Below, piece after piece: positions 9,241 to 16,714 of a DNA stretch of 64,000 nt (the first letter of the stretch is position 1; each line of letters opens with the position of its first letter). The translations under genes were made by a program, and so were the position numbers. The stretch is from a virus. The notes under the pieces were generated by a model. That model saw only the letters and a program-made list of their open reading frames with translations. It was not told the DNA's origin and ran no database searches. The stretch covers positions 1 to 64,000 of IMG/VR virus record IMGVR_UViG_3300023179_000029; one strand, written 5' to 3'.

Positions 9241-10146
9241 TTATACGTGACTTGTAATATAAATTGGTGTTACACTAATTGACATATTATCAATCGTTGG
9301 TACAGTTCCAGTAATCGTTGCAGCTTTGCTGTAAAGAGAATAAGTATTGTTAGAACTACTGTCAACGCTGACAATACGGGATTGCGCAAGATGCCTGTAA
9401 CCGGTAACCGTTGTGGTTGCAGTGGCGTATGTTCCAGAAGGAATGATTGAAGTTGTATCTGCGGCTAGATTGATAGTGTTTGCTCCGGAAGAGCCGGTTC
9501 CTGTGTTTGTTTCGGCAGAAAACGCTAAAAGATAAGCTCCGACATATGGCAAAGTCACGGTTGTTCCAGAAATTAAAGTGTAAGCAGAAGTTGAAGCAAT
9601 ATTTTGAGAAGTAAAGTTAACTACTGTTAATGGAGCACCGCCACTAAAATACCATTTAGTATCAGTACTTGAATATCTAAAGGACCAAAATGTTGAAAAA
9701 TTAAGAACACTCGCTCCAGTAGTATTATTTGAACTTGTTACGGTGGTCCAAAATTGTTTATTTTCCGTCCCTGTTGGCAGACTAGCGCTTGAAGCCTGAT
9801 ATGCAGGAAGAACCGTTGCATCAACTTTATCAGAAGTAACTGCATTATTAGCTAAAGTCCTTGTAATGACAGAGCTATTTGCAAGTTTGGCAGAAGTGAC
9901 ACCATTTGTATATCCGGGACTAGTGCTATTTTCTAATTTTGCGGTTGTAATATTAGAATCTGCAATTTTTACTGTAGTTACTGCATTAGTGGCTAAACCA
10001 GTGCTAGTAATTTGATTACCGCCACTTCCGCTACCTGAATGATCATGGTTTGCAATTTTTGTAAAATTAGAAGCGATTTCAGTATAAATAAATTGATCAG
10101 TTGGGCTATCCCATACAGTCAATTGCATTGGATTATTAGTATTCAT
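9241..10146 (-). CDS. tail-fibre paralogue 3 (receptor-binding candidate)
   Basis: 301 aa. The first 45 residues (MQLTVWDSPTD..., ending in NHDHSGSG) are the same attachment module seen in the two genes upstream. Next comes a stalk built of short repeats of the type AVTTVKIADS / NITTAKLENS / GVTSAKLANS (about 45-115), then a beta-rich C-terminal head of about 180 residues with ITPIYI near the end, also present in the paralogues. Such T-[TAS]-x-K-[LI]-A repeats are typical of trimeric fibre shafts. It is the shortest of the three paralogues and lies 1 nt after the second. It probably contributes to host recognition. Confidence 0.75.
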   Translation of the reverse strand: MNTNNPMQLTVWDSPTDQFIYTEIASNFTKIANHDHSGSGSGGNQITSTGLATNAVTTVKIADSNITTAKLENSTSPGYTNGVTSAKLANSSVITRTLANNAVTSDKVDATVLPAYQASSASLPTGTENKQFWTTVTSSNNTTGASVLNFSTFWSFRYSSTDTKWYFSGGAPLTVVNFTSQNIASTSAYTLISGTTVTLPYVGAYLLAFSAETNTGTGSSGANTINLAADTTSIIPSGTYATATTTVTGYRHLAQSRIVSVDSSSNNTYSLYSKAATITGTVPTIDNMSISVTPIYITSHV

Positions 10147-10147
10147 T

Positions 10148-11203
10148 TTATGAGGCCATTAGATAGATAGGAGTTGCTGTAATTACGCCCTTTGACATAT
10201 ATCCGCCCGATGTGTTTGAAGCGGCGTCTTCTGTCGCCGTTGTTGTTCGGCGGGCAAAAAGCTGAATTGGAGTTGATGCCGCAACACTAGAAGAAGTATT
10301 ATCATATATTGCGGTATGAGAAACTGGCATTCCCAAATCAGTTGAAGTTTTTGTGATTGGAGCTTCAAACCAAGTTCTTTGAGCGTAAGGAATTAAACCA
10401 AATGTACTAGTTTTAGGAGATCCAAGTAGAGTAGTTGAGGCAGTTGCAGCAAACCCCATTTGAAATTGAGCATTTGCAATAATTGCCGCATTTGAAGCAG
10501 TGCTTTGCGTCCAAGAAATATTTCCGTGACCGCTGATTGTAATTGTAAAACGGCCCTTTGGCAAAACAATAGAAGTGAAGCTTCTCCAACTGCCGTCAAT
10601 TTGACGACCAGCGGGAGGAAGAACCAATGTAGATCCAGAATAGTTATTTGCCGGTTGAGTACCTATTACAGACCTGCCACCTAAAAATTGCCATCTGCCA
10701 ATAGCACCATTATCACCAGCTTGATACCTTAAATGCCATACAACCGAATTATCTTTGTCAACTAAATAATAAATTTCGTAACCATCTGTAAGGGAACCGG
10801 CTGAAGGTAAAGTTTCTACTAAAGATGGCACAAATCCTGCACTTAATTTTGCTTTAGTAACAGAGCCGTCCAAAATTTGATCAGTTGTTACAGCATTCGT
10901 TGCTAATTTAGCAGTAGTAACAGATTGATCAGCCAGTTTGGTCGTAGTAACCGACAAATCACTAATTTCACTTGTTCCAACAGCGGCTGTTTCAATAGCA
11001 TTACTATTTACGCTATCAGCGGCTAATTTAGATTTAACAATAGTTCCGTCTTTAATTCCTAAAGAAGCGTCTATTTGTTTACCAATTTTAGAATGATCAT
11101 GTTGATCAATTTTTAGAAAATTATCTGCCAATTGTTCATAGTTATATGTGTCTGTAACTAAATTCCAGACAACAAGTTGCATATTTGGTGTTATTTGTGC
11201 CAT
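10148..11203 (-). CDS. tail-fibre paralogue 2
   Basis: 351 aa. The attachment module is MQLVVWNLVTD...DQHDHSK (residues 8-40). The stalk runs to about residue 130 with repeats such as SVTTTKLADQ, SVTTAKLATN and SVTKAKLSAG. The C-terminal region holds YEIYYLVDKDNSVVWHLRY, shared almost word for word with the paralogue upstream (YYYIVDATNFPGVIWHLRY), followed by a divergent jelly-roll-like head that ends in ATPIYLMAS. The head differs more between paralogues than the module and stalk, as expected if each binds another ligand. It lies in a tight operon: 2 nt after paralogue 1, 1 nt before paralogue 3. Confidence 0.75.
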   Translation of the reverse strand: MAQITPNMQLVVWNLVTDTYNYEQLADNFLKIDQHDHSKIGKQIDASLGIKDGTIVKSKLAADSVNSNAIETAAVGTSEISDLSVTTTKLADQSVTTAKLATNAVTTDQILDGSVTKAKLSAGFVPSLVETLPSAGSLTDGYEIYYLVDKDNSVVWHLRYQAGDNGAIGRWQFLGGRSVIGTQPANNYSGSTLVLPPAGRQIDGSWRSFTSIVLPKGRFTITISGHGNISWTQSTASNAAIIANAQFQMGFAATASTTLLGSPKTSTFGLIPYAQRTWFEAPITKTSTDLGMPVSHTAIYDNTSSSVAASTPIQLFARRTTTATEDAASNTSGGYMSKGVITATPIYLMAS

Positions 11204-11205
11204 AG

Positions 11206-13071
11206 TTATCCTACTCTAATTGGAGTGATCGAAAGGTGTCGATCATAAACTGTCAGCGTTCCGCCGCCAGTGACCTTGTACTGGGCGTAGAGGCTGCCTG
11301 CGGTCAAAGTTGCATTGACAATTCTAGACCCGTTATATAGATGCGAGGCAACATCAGTTTGAATATCAAGTTCAAGGCCGGTTACGGGGGTCGCACCGGT
11401 GGTGGTGACGGTGCAAAGTCCCATATAATTATTTCTAACGCTGTTGGAATCGTTTGCTGCCGACATACCAAATTCAACCTTGTAAGTTCCCGCAAGAGGA
11501 ACTGTAACAAATGGACCACTGACACCCGTTGCCATAGTATAAGTATATGATGCAGACGCAGTAGTGCCATTTCCAACATTTTGAACGACAGAGCCGCCGC
11601 CAAGAAAATCCCATTTGGTTGTTGTTGAATTGTACCTCAGATGCCAAATCACGCCGGGAAAATTAGTTGCATCAACTATATAATAATACTCAAGTCCATC
11701 ATAAAGAGAAACGCCCGATGGAAGAGTTTGTCCGTAACCAATAGTCGTAGCAGCGGTCACTCGGCCTTTAGTGTCGACCGTAACTTGATCATAAGTACCG
11801 GCGCTAACGCCAGTAGTGCTGAGCTTATCCGAAGTTATCGCAGCATTGCGAATATGATCCGTTGTTACCGCACGATTTGAATCGGTAACAGCATCGCTTT
11901 TAAGAATTGTGCTATCGACTGTTCCAGAATCAGCAGATGTAATTACATTAGCATTAACAGTTACATTGGGAAATGTAATAGTTTTATTTGGAGCCGCTTG
12001 AATAGATGTAATGGTTACAGGATTAGAAGTACCATTAAGTATTGGCGCAGAAATTGTTGGAGATGTATCAAGAACTGCTTTACCAGTGCCGGTTTTATCA
12101 GTAATCGACGTACCATTAATTTTAAATATATTGCCGGTGCTAGCAGTGTCGTAAGTTTTGTTGGTAAAACTATCTTGAGTTGCTTTACCAACAAGCGTGT
12201 CATTTGCGGCAGGAAGTGTAATCGTATAATCTGTTGCGCTAGAATTAGCTGATGAAATAGTAGTTTTACCCGTGCTAGATCCGTTGATCTTAGGAGTTTT
12301 TAAAGAGGGGGAGTCGTTAAATACCAACAAACCACTGCCAGTTTCATCACTAAGAGAATCAATTAAAATTGCCGAAGTTCCTTGATTAGTTGGACTAAAG
12401 GTAGCAATAGGTCCTAAACCGAGATTAGTACGAGCAGTTGATGCAGTTGATGTAAGTTCGTTTAAATTATTACTTAATCTAAGTACTCCGGCGTCGTAAA
12501 CCCAAGATGATGCGCCATCAGTAATGAATCTTCTAAATCCATAAGCTGTACCAATTGTGACAGTGCTATTAACTACGCCATTAATATTTTGGCCAGTCGT
12601 TGGAATAATATCGATTTTTATTGTATCGTTATTTAAACCAGCGCCAGCTTGAATGATAACCTCTGTACCGGCAGCTAAACTGCTGGCCGATGGCAATGTT
12701 ACAGTTCGGCTAGCACTAATTGTTTGAGTTTGTCTAACAATCGTGCTTTTTGTGACAGGAGTATTAGTGGGACCGGCATTATTAAGATTGATATTGCTAG
12801 TTCCATCCCAATTAACATCAATGAAATCTGGTGGCCGTCCATTAGACAAACGGGTGTCACTAGCTAAAACAAATTTTGTGCTGTCTGTGTCTGATGATGT
12901 TGCAATCGCGGCCGGATCGATTGCGGAAAATTTAATTTTAATACCTTTAGTGCCACCAGTATGATCATGAACATCAATTGTAGTCCAGTTTGCTGCAAGT
13001 TGAGTATGATTATATGCATCAGATAACTGATCCCATACATTTAAACTCATATTTGTTGTAGTAGTGGCCAT
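11206..13071 (-). CDS. tail-fibre paralogue 1 (long form)
   Basis: 621 aa, the first and longest of three paralogous fibre genes. The N-terminal module is MSLNVWDQLSD...DVHDHTGG. A long shaft of phage-fibre repeats follows (segments such as TKTPKINGS/ISSANSSATDYTITLP, SFTNKTYDTASTGN, TSPTISAPILNGTS), then NAAITSDKLSTT and the conserved YYYIVDATNFPGVIWHLRY, and a beta-rich tip that ends HLSITPIRVG. The repeated pattern TxPxIxG...TYTLP is found in many long tail fibres. A well-formed promoter (13153-13125) drives the three genes. Confidence 0.8.
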   Translation of the reverse strand: MATTTTNMSLNVWDQLSDAYNHTQLAANWTTIDVHDHTGGTKGIKIKFSAIDPAAIATSSDTDSTKFVLASDTRLSNGRPPDFIDVNWDGTSNINLNNAGPTNTPVTKSTIVRQTQTISASRTVTLPSASSLAAGTEVIIQAGAGLNNDTIKIDIIPTTGQNINGVVNSTVTIGTAYGFRRFITDGASSWVYDAGVLRLSNNLNELTSTASTARTNLGLGPIATFSPTNQGTSAILIDSLSDETGSGLLVFNDSPSLKTPKINGSSTGKTTISSANSSATDYTITLPAANDTLVGKATQDSFTNKTYDTASTGNIFKINGTSITDKTGTGKAVLDTSPTISAPILNGTSNPVTITSIQAAPNKTITFPNVTVNANVITSADSGTVDSTILKSDAVTDSNRAVTTDHIRNAAITSDKLSTTGVSAGTYDQVTVDTKGRVTAATTIGYGQTLPSGVSLYDGLEYYYIVDATNFPGVIWHLRYNSTTTKWDFLGGGSVVQNVGNGTTASASYTYTMATGVSGPFVTVPLAGTYKVEFGMSAANDSNSVRNNYMGLCTVTTTGATPVTGLELDIQTDVASHLYNGSRIVNATLTAGSLYAQYKVTGGGTLTVYDRHLSITPIRVG

Positions 13072-13124
13072 AAAACTCTCTAATATTAAATACTTGATCG
13101 TGGCTCTGTTAAAGCCTTTTATCG

Positions 13125-13153
13125 ATCATAGCAGATTACAATAAAATTTTCAA
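13125..13153 (-). promoter_or_regulatory. promoter of the tail-fibre operon
   Basis: Minus strand: TTGAAA (13153-13148), 17 nt ending in TGC, TATGAT (13130-13125). The -35 box lies in the last codons of the gene at 13136. The expected start near 13118 leaves a leader of about 47 nt with a GAGAG sequence before the ATG at 13071. The leader can fold TGATCG/CGATCA around a GGCT/AGCC hairpin. Confidence 0.7.
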
Positions 13154-13405
13154 GGCTAATTCGTGAGTGCAACCGCCATCAAGCATTTTCTTGACTTTAT
13201 GCCACGAAAGCGGAAAACTATATGACTTTCCATTAATGACATCGATATGGTTTGCGTTAGCAAGTTGCTCCGCCTGATCCTTAGAAAAACCAAGCGATAC
13301 AAAGGTTTCAACCCTATGATCTGATAGAACATCTTTGTCGGTTTCGGTGGTTGCCATATCTGACTCCCAAGGCCAAGGGTCGTATTTATATTGCCTCTTA
13401 TTCAT
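13136..13405 (-). CDS. small hypothetical protein, UBA-like helical fold possible
   Basis: 89 aa. The segment FVSLGFSKDQAEQLANANHID resembles the GFS..QA..AL pattern of UBA/CUE-like three-helix bundles, and the C-terminal half (SFPLSWHKVKKMLDGGCTHELALKILL) reads as a second copy of the same kind of helical unit. No function can be given. The gene sits between tRNA-Gln and the fibre operon, and its 3' end carries the fibre promoter. Confidence 0.6.
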   Translation of the reverse strand: MNKRQYKYDPWPWESDMATTETDKDVLSDHRVETFVSLGFSKDQAEQLANANHIDVINGKSYSFPLSWHKVKKMLDGGCTHELALKILL

Positions 13406-13431
13406 TAGTCTCCGTTTGTGAGTGTTTTAAG

Positions 13432-13502
13432 CTGGGGGACAGGGATTCGAACCCCAATTCCTCGGACCAGAACCGAGTGTCTTGCCGTTAGACGATCCCC
13501 CA
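13432..13502 (-). tRNA. tRNA-Gln (CUG)
   Basis: A full cloverleaf can be drawn: 7-bp acceptor TGGGGGA/TCCCCCA, an anticodon stem CTCGG/CCGAG with loop TTCTGGT (anticodon CTG), and a GGTTCGAATCC T arm. Discriminator G; no CCA is encoded. It lies between two small genes. Confidence 0.9.
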
Positions 13503-13509
13503 GTAAGAT

Positions 13510-13866
13510 TTACCTATCGAATTTTAACCAACGAATGATGCTTTTTTCAACAGGCTTAGCCAAATCTTCTACGGTCTTCTTGCCTTTTTCATCCATTCCA
13601 ACAGGAATTTTATGATCTTTAATGAATTTGACCGCCCAATCCTTGTTGTCTAATGTACTAGTGGATGTTTGAGATTTGCCAATATTGTATTGACGCAATA
13701 CATTTAATTCATTCTTTAGCCGATCTCGCTCGTCTTTAAGCTGATCAATCTCGTCTTCAAGAATGATAACTTGGAATATGTACCGATCCAGAGTTTCTTC
13801 AATTTCGTCAAAACGCTCACCAAGAGCCTTAGCTTCAGCCTTCCAATATTTCTTATTCTTCTTCAT
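13510..13866 (-). CDS. small coiled-coil protein
   Basis: 118 aa from the ATG at 13866 (MKKNKKYWKAEAK). A longer frame exists, but its extra N-terminus would overlap the upstream gene fully, while this start gives only a 14-nt overlap. Residues 10-65 form a strongly predicted coiled coil with heptad leucines, isoleucines and charged flanks (LEDEIDQLKDERDRLKNEL). The C-terminus is basic. Function unknown. Confidence 0.65.
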   Translation of the reverse strand: MKKNKKYWKAEAKALGERFDEIEETLDRYIFQVIILEDEIDQLKDERDRLKNELNVLRQYNIGKSQTSTSTLDNKDWAVKFIKDHKIPVGMDEKGKKTVEDLAKPVEKSIIRWLKFDR

Positions 13867-14152
13867 TATTTTCCTTTCTGCAACAACCGTCGCAGCCATG
13901 TATAGATTCAATACTAGCAGCCCTAGGGCCAACATTACGAGAAATCCAATTAATATGATCTAAATCGGGATGACCTATCCCATGCTTGCAAATTCTCTCC
14001 ATCATACCGCGATCATCGCGCCAATGAGTCGGCCAATCTTTCATATTATGATCCGAGGGGTTATGAATACAACAACCGTGCTTACGGCAATCTTCGGTTT
14101 CATTATGAACATTTAAGACTTTTTGTTTTGTTCCTGTAATATATTTATTCAT
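13853..14152 (-). CDS. small Cys/His-rich protein
   Basis: 99 aa. It carries CRKHGCCIHNPSDH, then DWPTHWRDDRGMMERICKHG, HPDLDH and CDGCC, a His/Cys pattern able to bind zinc. Similar small proteins with the phrase WPTHWRDDRG...C.HGIGHPD.D are familiar to me from actinobacteriophages, but their function is not known. The start follows the 3' remnant of the broken tRNA-Lys directly. Confidence 0.65.
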   Translation of the reverse strand: MNKYITGTKQKVLNVHNETEDCRKHGCCIHNPSDHNMKDWPTHWRDDRGMMERICKHGIGHPDLDHINWISRNVGPRAASIESIHGCDGCCRKENNEEE

Positions 14153-14154
14153 AA

Positions 14155-14179
14155 TGCCCCCGGCAGGACTCGAACCTAG
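14155..14179 (-). pseudogene. 3' remnant of a broken tRNA (probably tRNA-Lys)
   Basis: The minus strand reads as a T arm plus 3' acceptor strand: CTAGG-TTCGAGT-CCTGC followed by CGGGGGC and discriminator A. No 5' partner lies next to it. The acceptor strand CGGGGGC can pair over 7 bp (two G-T wobbles) with GCCCTTG of the orphan 5' half at 14772, so these look like the two ends of one gene. The T stem is imperfect, which suggests decay. Confidence 0.6.
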
Positions 14180-14184
14180 TTTAA

Positions 14185-14258
14185 TGGGGGCGGTAGGGAT
14201 CGAACCTACAAATCGTCTGATTAAAAGTCAGGTGCTGTACCAATTTAGCTACACCCCC
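14185..14258 (-). tRNA. tRNA-Lys (UUU)
   Basis: Intact cloverleaf: acceptor GGGGGTG/CGCCCCC (one T-G), D arm GTAGCTAAATTGGTACAGC, anticodon loop CTTTTAA (anticodon TTT), T arm GTAGG-TTCGATC-CCTAC, discriminator A. Its first 14 nt also encode the end of the HNH gene upstream. It lies between the two halves of another tRNA-Lys. Confidence 0.92.
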
Positions 14259-14694
14259 GAAATTGAAGCGTATACTTATAATAGTTATAAGTTTTTGCTG
14301 TGCGGCGTTTATGACAATTTGCGCATACTACTTCGCATTTGTCAATTTCTTCTAAAATACGTTCAAATGTATATCCTTGCATTATCATCTCTGATACATT
14401 TTTGAATTTGTCTCTTTGATGATCAAACTCAAGTACTATTATATCAGATTCATTGCAGTCAACGCAAGGGTGATTTTTTAAATACTCAACAACCTTGCTT
14501 TGACTATTGCCAATGTTTGCATTTTTGCGTTTTAAAATATCTTGTTTATGTTTCTCTCTATTTTCTGCGTAATATTGTCTAGACCTAGCCCGATTGCATT
14601 CACGACATACATTTTGTTTTCCATCGGGGCGACTAGTTTTTTTATTATACTCAGAAAGCGGTTTTTCTTGTTTGCAAAGTGTGCATTGTTTCAT
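14245..14694 (-). CDS. HNH homing-type endonuclease 1
   Basis: 149 aa from the ATG at 14694. Zinc-binding CTLCKQEK...CREC opens the protein; the HNH core is CVDCNESDIIVLEFDH (metal and catalytic His) and CEVVCANCHKRRT at the C-terminus. Such free-standing HNH enzymes cut DNA site-specifically and spread by homing. The stop codon TAA lies inside tRNA-Lys (positions 12-14 of the tRNA). The start codon is flush against an 11-bp perfect hairpin (14695-14725) and no ribosome binding site is exposed, so translation may be damped or leader-dependent. An upstream ATG at 14712 lies inside the hairpin and is less likely. Confidence 0.85.
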   Translation of the reverse strand: MKQCTLCKQEKPLSEYNKKTSRPDGKQNVCRECNRARSRQYYAENREKHKQDILKRKNANIGNSQSKVVEYLKNHPCVDCNESDIIVLEFDHQRDKFKNVSEMIMQGYTFERILEEIDKCEVVCANCHKRRTAKTYNYYKYTLQFRGCS

Positions 14695-14725
14695 AACTTT
14701 TAACTTGCGCAAATAGTTAAAAGTT
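14695..14725 (-). promoter_or_regulatory. 11-bp hairpin immediately before the HNH1 start codon
   Basis: AACTTTTAACT pairs perfectly with AGTTAAAAGTT around a 9-nt loop, and the ATG follows with no gap. It would occlude ribosome access on transcripts that contain it. Homing endonuclease genes of T4 are known to be silenced in some transcripts by hairpins over the ribosome binding site, so a similar role is plausible. Confidence 0.55.
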
Positions 14726-14734
14726 AGTAATAAA

Positions 14735-14772
14735 TTAAAAGTCCGCTACTCTACCAATTGAGTTACAAGGGC
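14735..14772 (-). pseudogene. 5' half of a broken tRNA-Lys (UUU)
   Basis: The minus strand reads acceptor GCCCTTG, a D arm (TAACTCAATTGGTAGAGTA), then GCGGA and the loop CTTTTAA, which has a TTT anticodon. The sequence then leaves the tRNA pattern and runs into the HNH1 leader. The missing part has a candidate at 14155-14179. A promoter places the transcript start about 4 nt upstream of the first base. Confidence 0.7.
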
Positions 14773-14782
14773 GAGCAGAGAT

Positions 14783-14819
14783 ATGATAGCAAAGCCCGGA
14801 CCATGTTTCAAGTCCGGGC
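14783..14819 (-). terminator. holin terminator with embedded promoter (module A)
   Basis: Hairpin GCCCGGAC/GTCCGGGC (14819-14812 with 14801-14794), loop TTGAAACATG, followed by TTTGC. The loop contains a TTGAAA -35 box (14811-14806); 17 nt later, through the 3' arm of the hairpin, lies TATCAT (14788-14783). It would end the tRNA-Thr-Ile-Met-holin transcript and start the next one near 14776, just ahead of the tRNA-Lys half. Confidence 0.75.
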
Positions 14820-14844
14820 CAAGCCAAGATAGGATCACCTCAAG

Positions 14845-15051
14845 TTAGTTCTTTGGGGGAAGTGCTGAACGAATACCAACTGCTGATGCAAACGCAATAA
14901 TGGTAGTGAGAATCTTCTGTGCCGATGAAGTGGCCGAACCGCCAAGAACACCAGACTGAATGATGAATGTAGCGGCGCCAACAAAAATACCATAAGCAAA
15001 TGATACTTGAGCCTTTGTAAGATGACGGAGCCAATTAATAAACTTTGTCAT
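14845..15051 (-). CDS. holin
   Basis: 68 aa with a strong AAAGGAGG ribosome binding site. The N-terminus is basic (MTKFINWLRHLTKAQ), followed by two likely membrane segments (about 16-36 and 45-60; FAYGIFVGAATFIIQSGVLGG and ILTTIIAFASAVGI) and a polar tail. Holins form the membrane lesions that release the endolysin at the set lysis time. Size, topology and the endolysin gene close upstream support the call. It is transcribed with tRNA-Thr, -Ile and -Met and ends at module A. Confidence 0.8.
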   Translation of the reverse strand: MTKFINWLRHLTKAQVSFAYGIFVGAATFIIQSGVLGGSATSSAQKILTTIIAFASAVGIRSALPPKN

Positions 15052-15085
15052 ATTACCTCCTTTCAGTTATTACTTGTCGCAATCA

Positions 15086-15158
15086 TGCCATGGACAGGGT
15101 TCGAACCTGTATAAAACCGATTATGAGTCGGGCGCCTAAACCATTCAGCCACCATGGC
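15086..15158 (-). tRNA. tRNA with CAU anticodon (Met, or Ile2)
   Basis: Acceptor GCCATGG/CCATGGC, anticodon stem CCCGA/TCGGT, loop CTCATAA (CAT), T arm ACAGG-TTCGAAC-CTGT. The initiator features of the second CAU tRNA at 17389 are absent. A lysidine-modified tRNA-Ile for AUA cannot be excluded, though a tRNA-Ile(UAU) is encoded next to it. Confidence 0.85.
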
Positions 15159-15162
15159 CTAT

Positions 15163-15233
15163 AGTCCCGCCGGGATTTGAACCCAGAATACGACTTTATA
15201 AGAATCGCGTGTTTACCACTTACACCACGGGAC
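15163..15233 (-). tRNA. tRNA-Ile (UAU)
   Basis: Acceptor GTCCCGT/GCGGGAC, anticodon stem CGATT/AGTCG (one T-G), loop CTTATAA with anticodon TAT, T arm CTGGG-TTCAAAT-CCCGG. Reads AUA directly, a codon used often in the AT-rich tail genes. It is 1 nt from tRNA-Thr and 4 nt from the CAU tRNA, so all three are processed from one transcript. Confidence 0.85.
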
Positions 15234-15234
15234 A

Positions 15235-15308
15235 AGCCGAAGGTCGGATTCGAACCGACGACATCTGCTTTACAAGAGCAGCGCTCTGGCCAACTGAGCT
15301 ACTTCGGC
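15235..15308 (-). tRNA. tRNA-Thr (UGU)
   Basis: Acceptor GCCGAAG/CTTCGGC, D arm TAGCTCAGTTGGCCAGAGC, anticodon stem CTGCT/AGCAG with loop CTTGTAA (TGT), T arm GTCGG-TTCGAAT-CCGAC. First gene of the Thr-Ile-Met-holin transcript. Confidence 0.9.
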
Positions 15309-15316
15309 GTAAGCCT

Positions 15317-15325
15317 ATTATACCA
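15317..15325 (-). promoter_or_regulatory. extended -10 promoter of tRNA-Thr-Ile-Met-holin
   Basis: TGG-TATAAT at 15325-15317 overlaps the last codons of the endolysin, whose stop TAA is part of the -10 box. The predicted start near 15310 lies 2 nt before tRNA-Thr. No TTG-type -35 box is seen at 17 nt. Confidence 0.65.
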
Positions 15326-16703
15326 GATAATTCATGTCACAATTGCCGATGCCCTTAGCCGACTTAGGGCTAAGAACACCTGTTGTGCCATCTGTGTATT
15401 GGCAAGCCCAAAGATGGGGTTTAGCAATAGCCGGAACAGTAGTTTCAGGTTTAGCAGTATAAGCAGCATGCCAATAACGAAGGGGCTTACCTTTATGATC
15501 TTTGGGCCACTTAGTTACGGTACCGGGGAGGTACCAGCCGCCACTATAAATAACGCGAACAGTATAACCTAAACGCCATGCTTCAGTAATAAAGTCTGCA
15601 ATCCACTTATCGCCGTTTTTATTTTGAAACTTGGGATCCTCCCAATCAAGAACAAGTCGATCATCAGGATTAAGCTTGCCAGCGGCCTTAATAGCATCAG
15701 TGAAATTCTTTGCCTCTTGCTGAGGGGTATTATTACTTGGACGGGCAAAATGATAAATAAAACGAGTAAGCCCAATGCGACCAGCTTCGCGAAAACGAGC
15801 TTGAAATGCAGAATCCTTAAATGTGCGACCTTCGCTAGCTTTTAATACAATAAGTGGATAACCGCCAGATTTATATTGTGAAAGGTTTACTGTCCTCTGA
15901 CCTTCGTAACAGTCCGCAAAATACTTAGCATTAGGATTCTTAGGCTTGGTAGGAGGCTTAGGTGTTGGCTTAACAGGGGGCTTGACTGGAGCAGGAGTTG
16001 GCTTAGAAGGCTTTACCGGAGGCTTGGGATTAACGGGGGGCTTAGGAGTAGGTTTAGACTTAACAGGGCCGTTAAGAGCCTTCCAAGTGCCGGGACCGAC
16101 AATTCCATCGGCAGTGAGTTTATAATCCTTCTGGAATTTCTTTACTTGACGAGTAGTTAGGGCGCCAAAACCATTATTGTTAATTGGGTATACGGCGGGC
16201 CAATAACCATGCTTTTTAAGGAGCTTCTTAAGAGTTACGCAATAACCATTTTTATCACCCTGCTGAATAGTAGGTTCGACCTTGTACTTATCAACGGCTG
16301 AATAATGGCCTTCCTTCCACTTGAAATGCCAAGGCTCAGAAGGAGCATCACTCCATGACTTTGACCAACCAAAATCCTTGCCGTAATTAGCAATAAGCCT
16401 TTGGGTCTGATAAGGAACGTCAAGAGCAAGACCCAATCCGTGATTAGAAGTGCCGGGACGCGCTGCAAGGTTGCCGCCGTTTTGGTAACGCTCCCAAGCG
16501 GCCCATTGGCTCCAACGATTAGCTCGCCAATCGCCGGGCTTACCGAGCGGACGATAAGAATCATTAACCTCTACGGTTTGACCGTGCTTTTCTTTTACAT
16601 AACGAGCAAAAGCATTCCAAGCATCAGCGGCGTCATGACGAAGGCGGCCACCGCCAGCAATATTAGTTAATTCGCTGTTTTTAAGTTGTCCGTTAGCACT
16701 CAT
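15318..16703 (-). CDS. endolysin: peptidase M15 + peptidoglycan-binding + GH25 lysozyme
   Basis: 461 aa from the ATG at 16703 (a GTG one codon earlier is possible). Domain order: a VanY/M15-type peptidase (about 15-135) with zinc-site motifs SNHGLGLALD (about 91-100) and PWHF (about 127); a peptidoglycan-binding repeat domain (about 145-215, GFGALTTRQVKKFQKDY...DGIVGPGTW); a Pro/Lys-rich linker (about 220-258); and a GH25 muramidase (about 260-461) with the catalytic DxE in LVLDWED near 353. It degrades host peptidoglycan at lysis by cutting both peptide and glycan. No signal peptide is present, so it depends on the holin. A TATAAT five nt before the ATG suggests a leaderless mRNA. Confidence 0.92.
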   Translation of the reverse strand: MSANGQLKNSELTNIAGGGRLRHDAADAWNAFARYVKEKHGQTVEVNDSYRPLGKPGDWRANRWSQWAAWERYQNGGNLAARPGTSNHGLGLALDVPYQTQRLIANYGKDFGWSKSWSDAPSEPWHFKWKEGHYSAVDKYKVEPTIQQGDKNGYCVTLKKLLKKHGYWPAVYPINNNGFGALTTRQVKKFQKDYKLTADGIVGPGTWKALNGPVKSKPTPKPPVNPKPPVKPSKPTPAPVKPPVKPTPKPPTKPKNPNAKYFADCYEGQRTVNLSQYKSGGYPLIVLKASEGRTFKDSAFQARFREAGRIGLTRFIYHFARPSNNTPQQEAKNFTDAIKAAGKLNPDDRLVLDWEDPKFQNKNGDKWIADFITEAWRLGYTVRVIYSGGWYLPGTVTKWPKDHKGKPLRYWHAAYTAKPETTVPAIAKPHLWACQYTDGTTGVLSPKSAKGIGNCDMNYLV

Positions 16704-16708
16704 CACAT

Positions 16709-16714
16709 ATTATA
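16709..16714 (-). promoter_or_regulatory. putative -10 box of a leaderless endolysin mRNA
   Basis: TATAAT at 16714-16709 ends 5 nt before the ATG, which places +1 at the start codon. The -35 region (TCAATA at 17 nt) is poor and there is no TG extension, so strength is uncertain. No ribosome binding site is visible. Confidence 0.45.

Noticed and set aside
14155-14772. A group I intron in tRNA-Lys
   Set aside because: No P3-P7 core could be recognised, and the insertion contains a whole tRNA that RNase P would cut out. A homing insertion is simpler.
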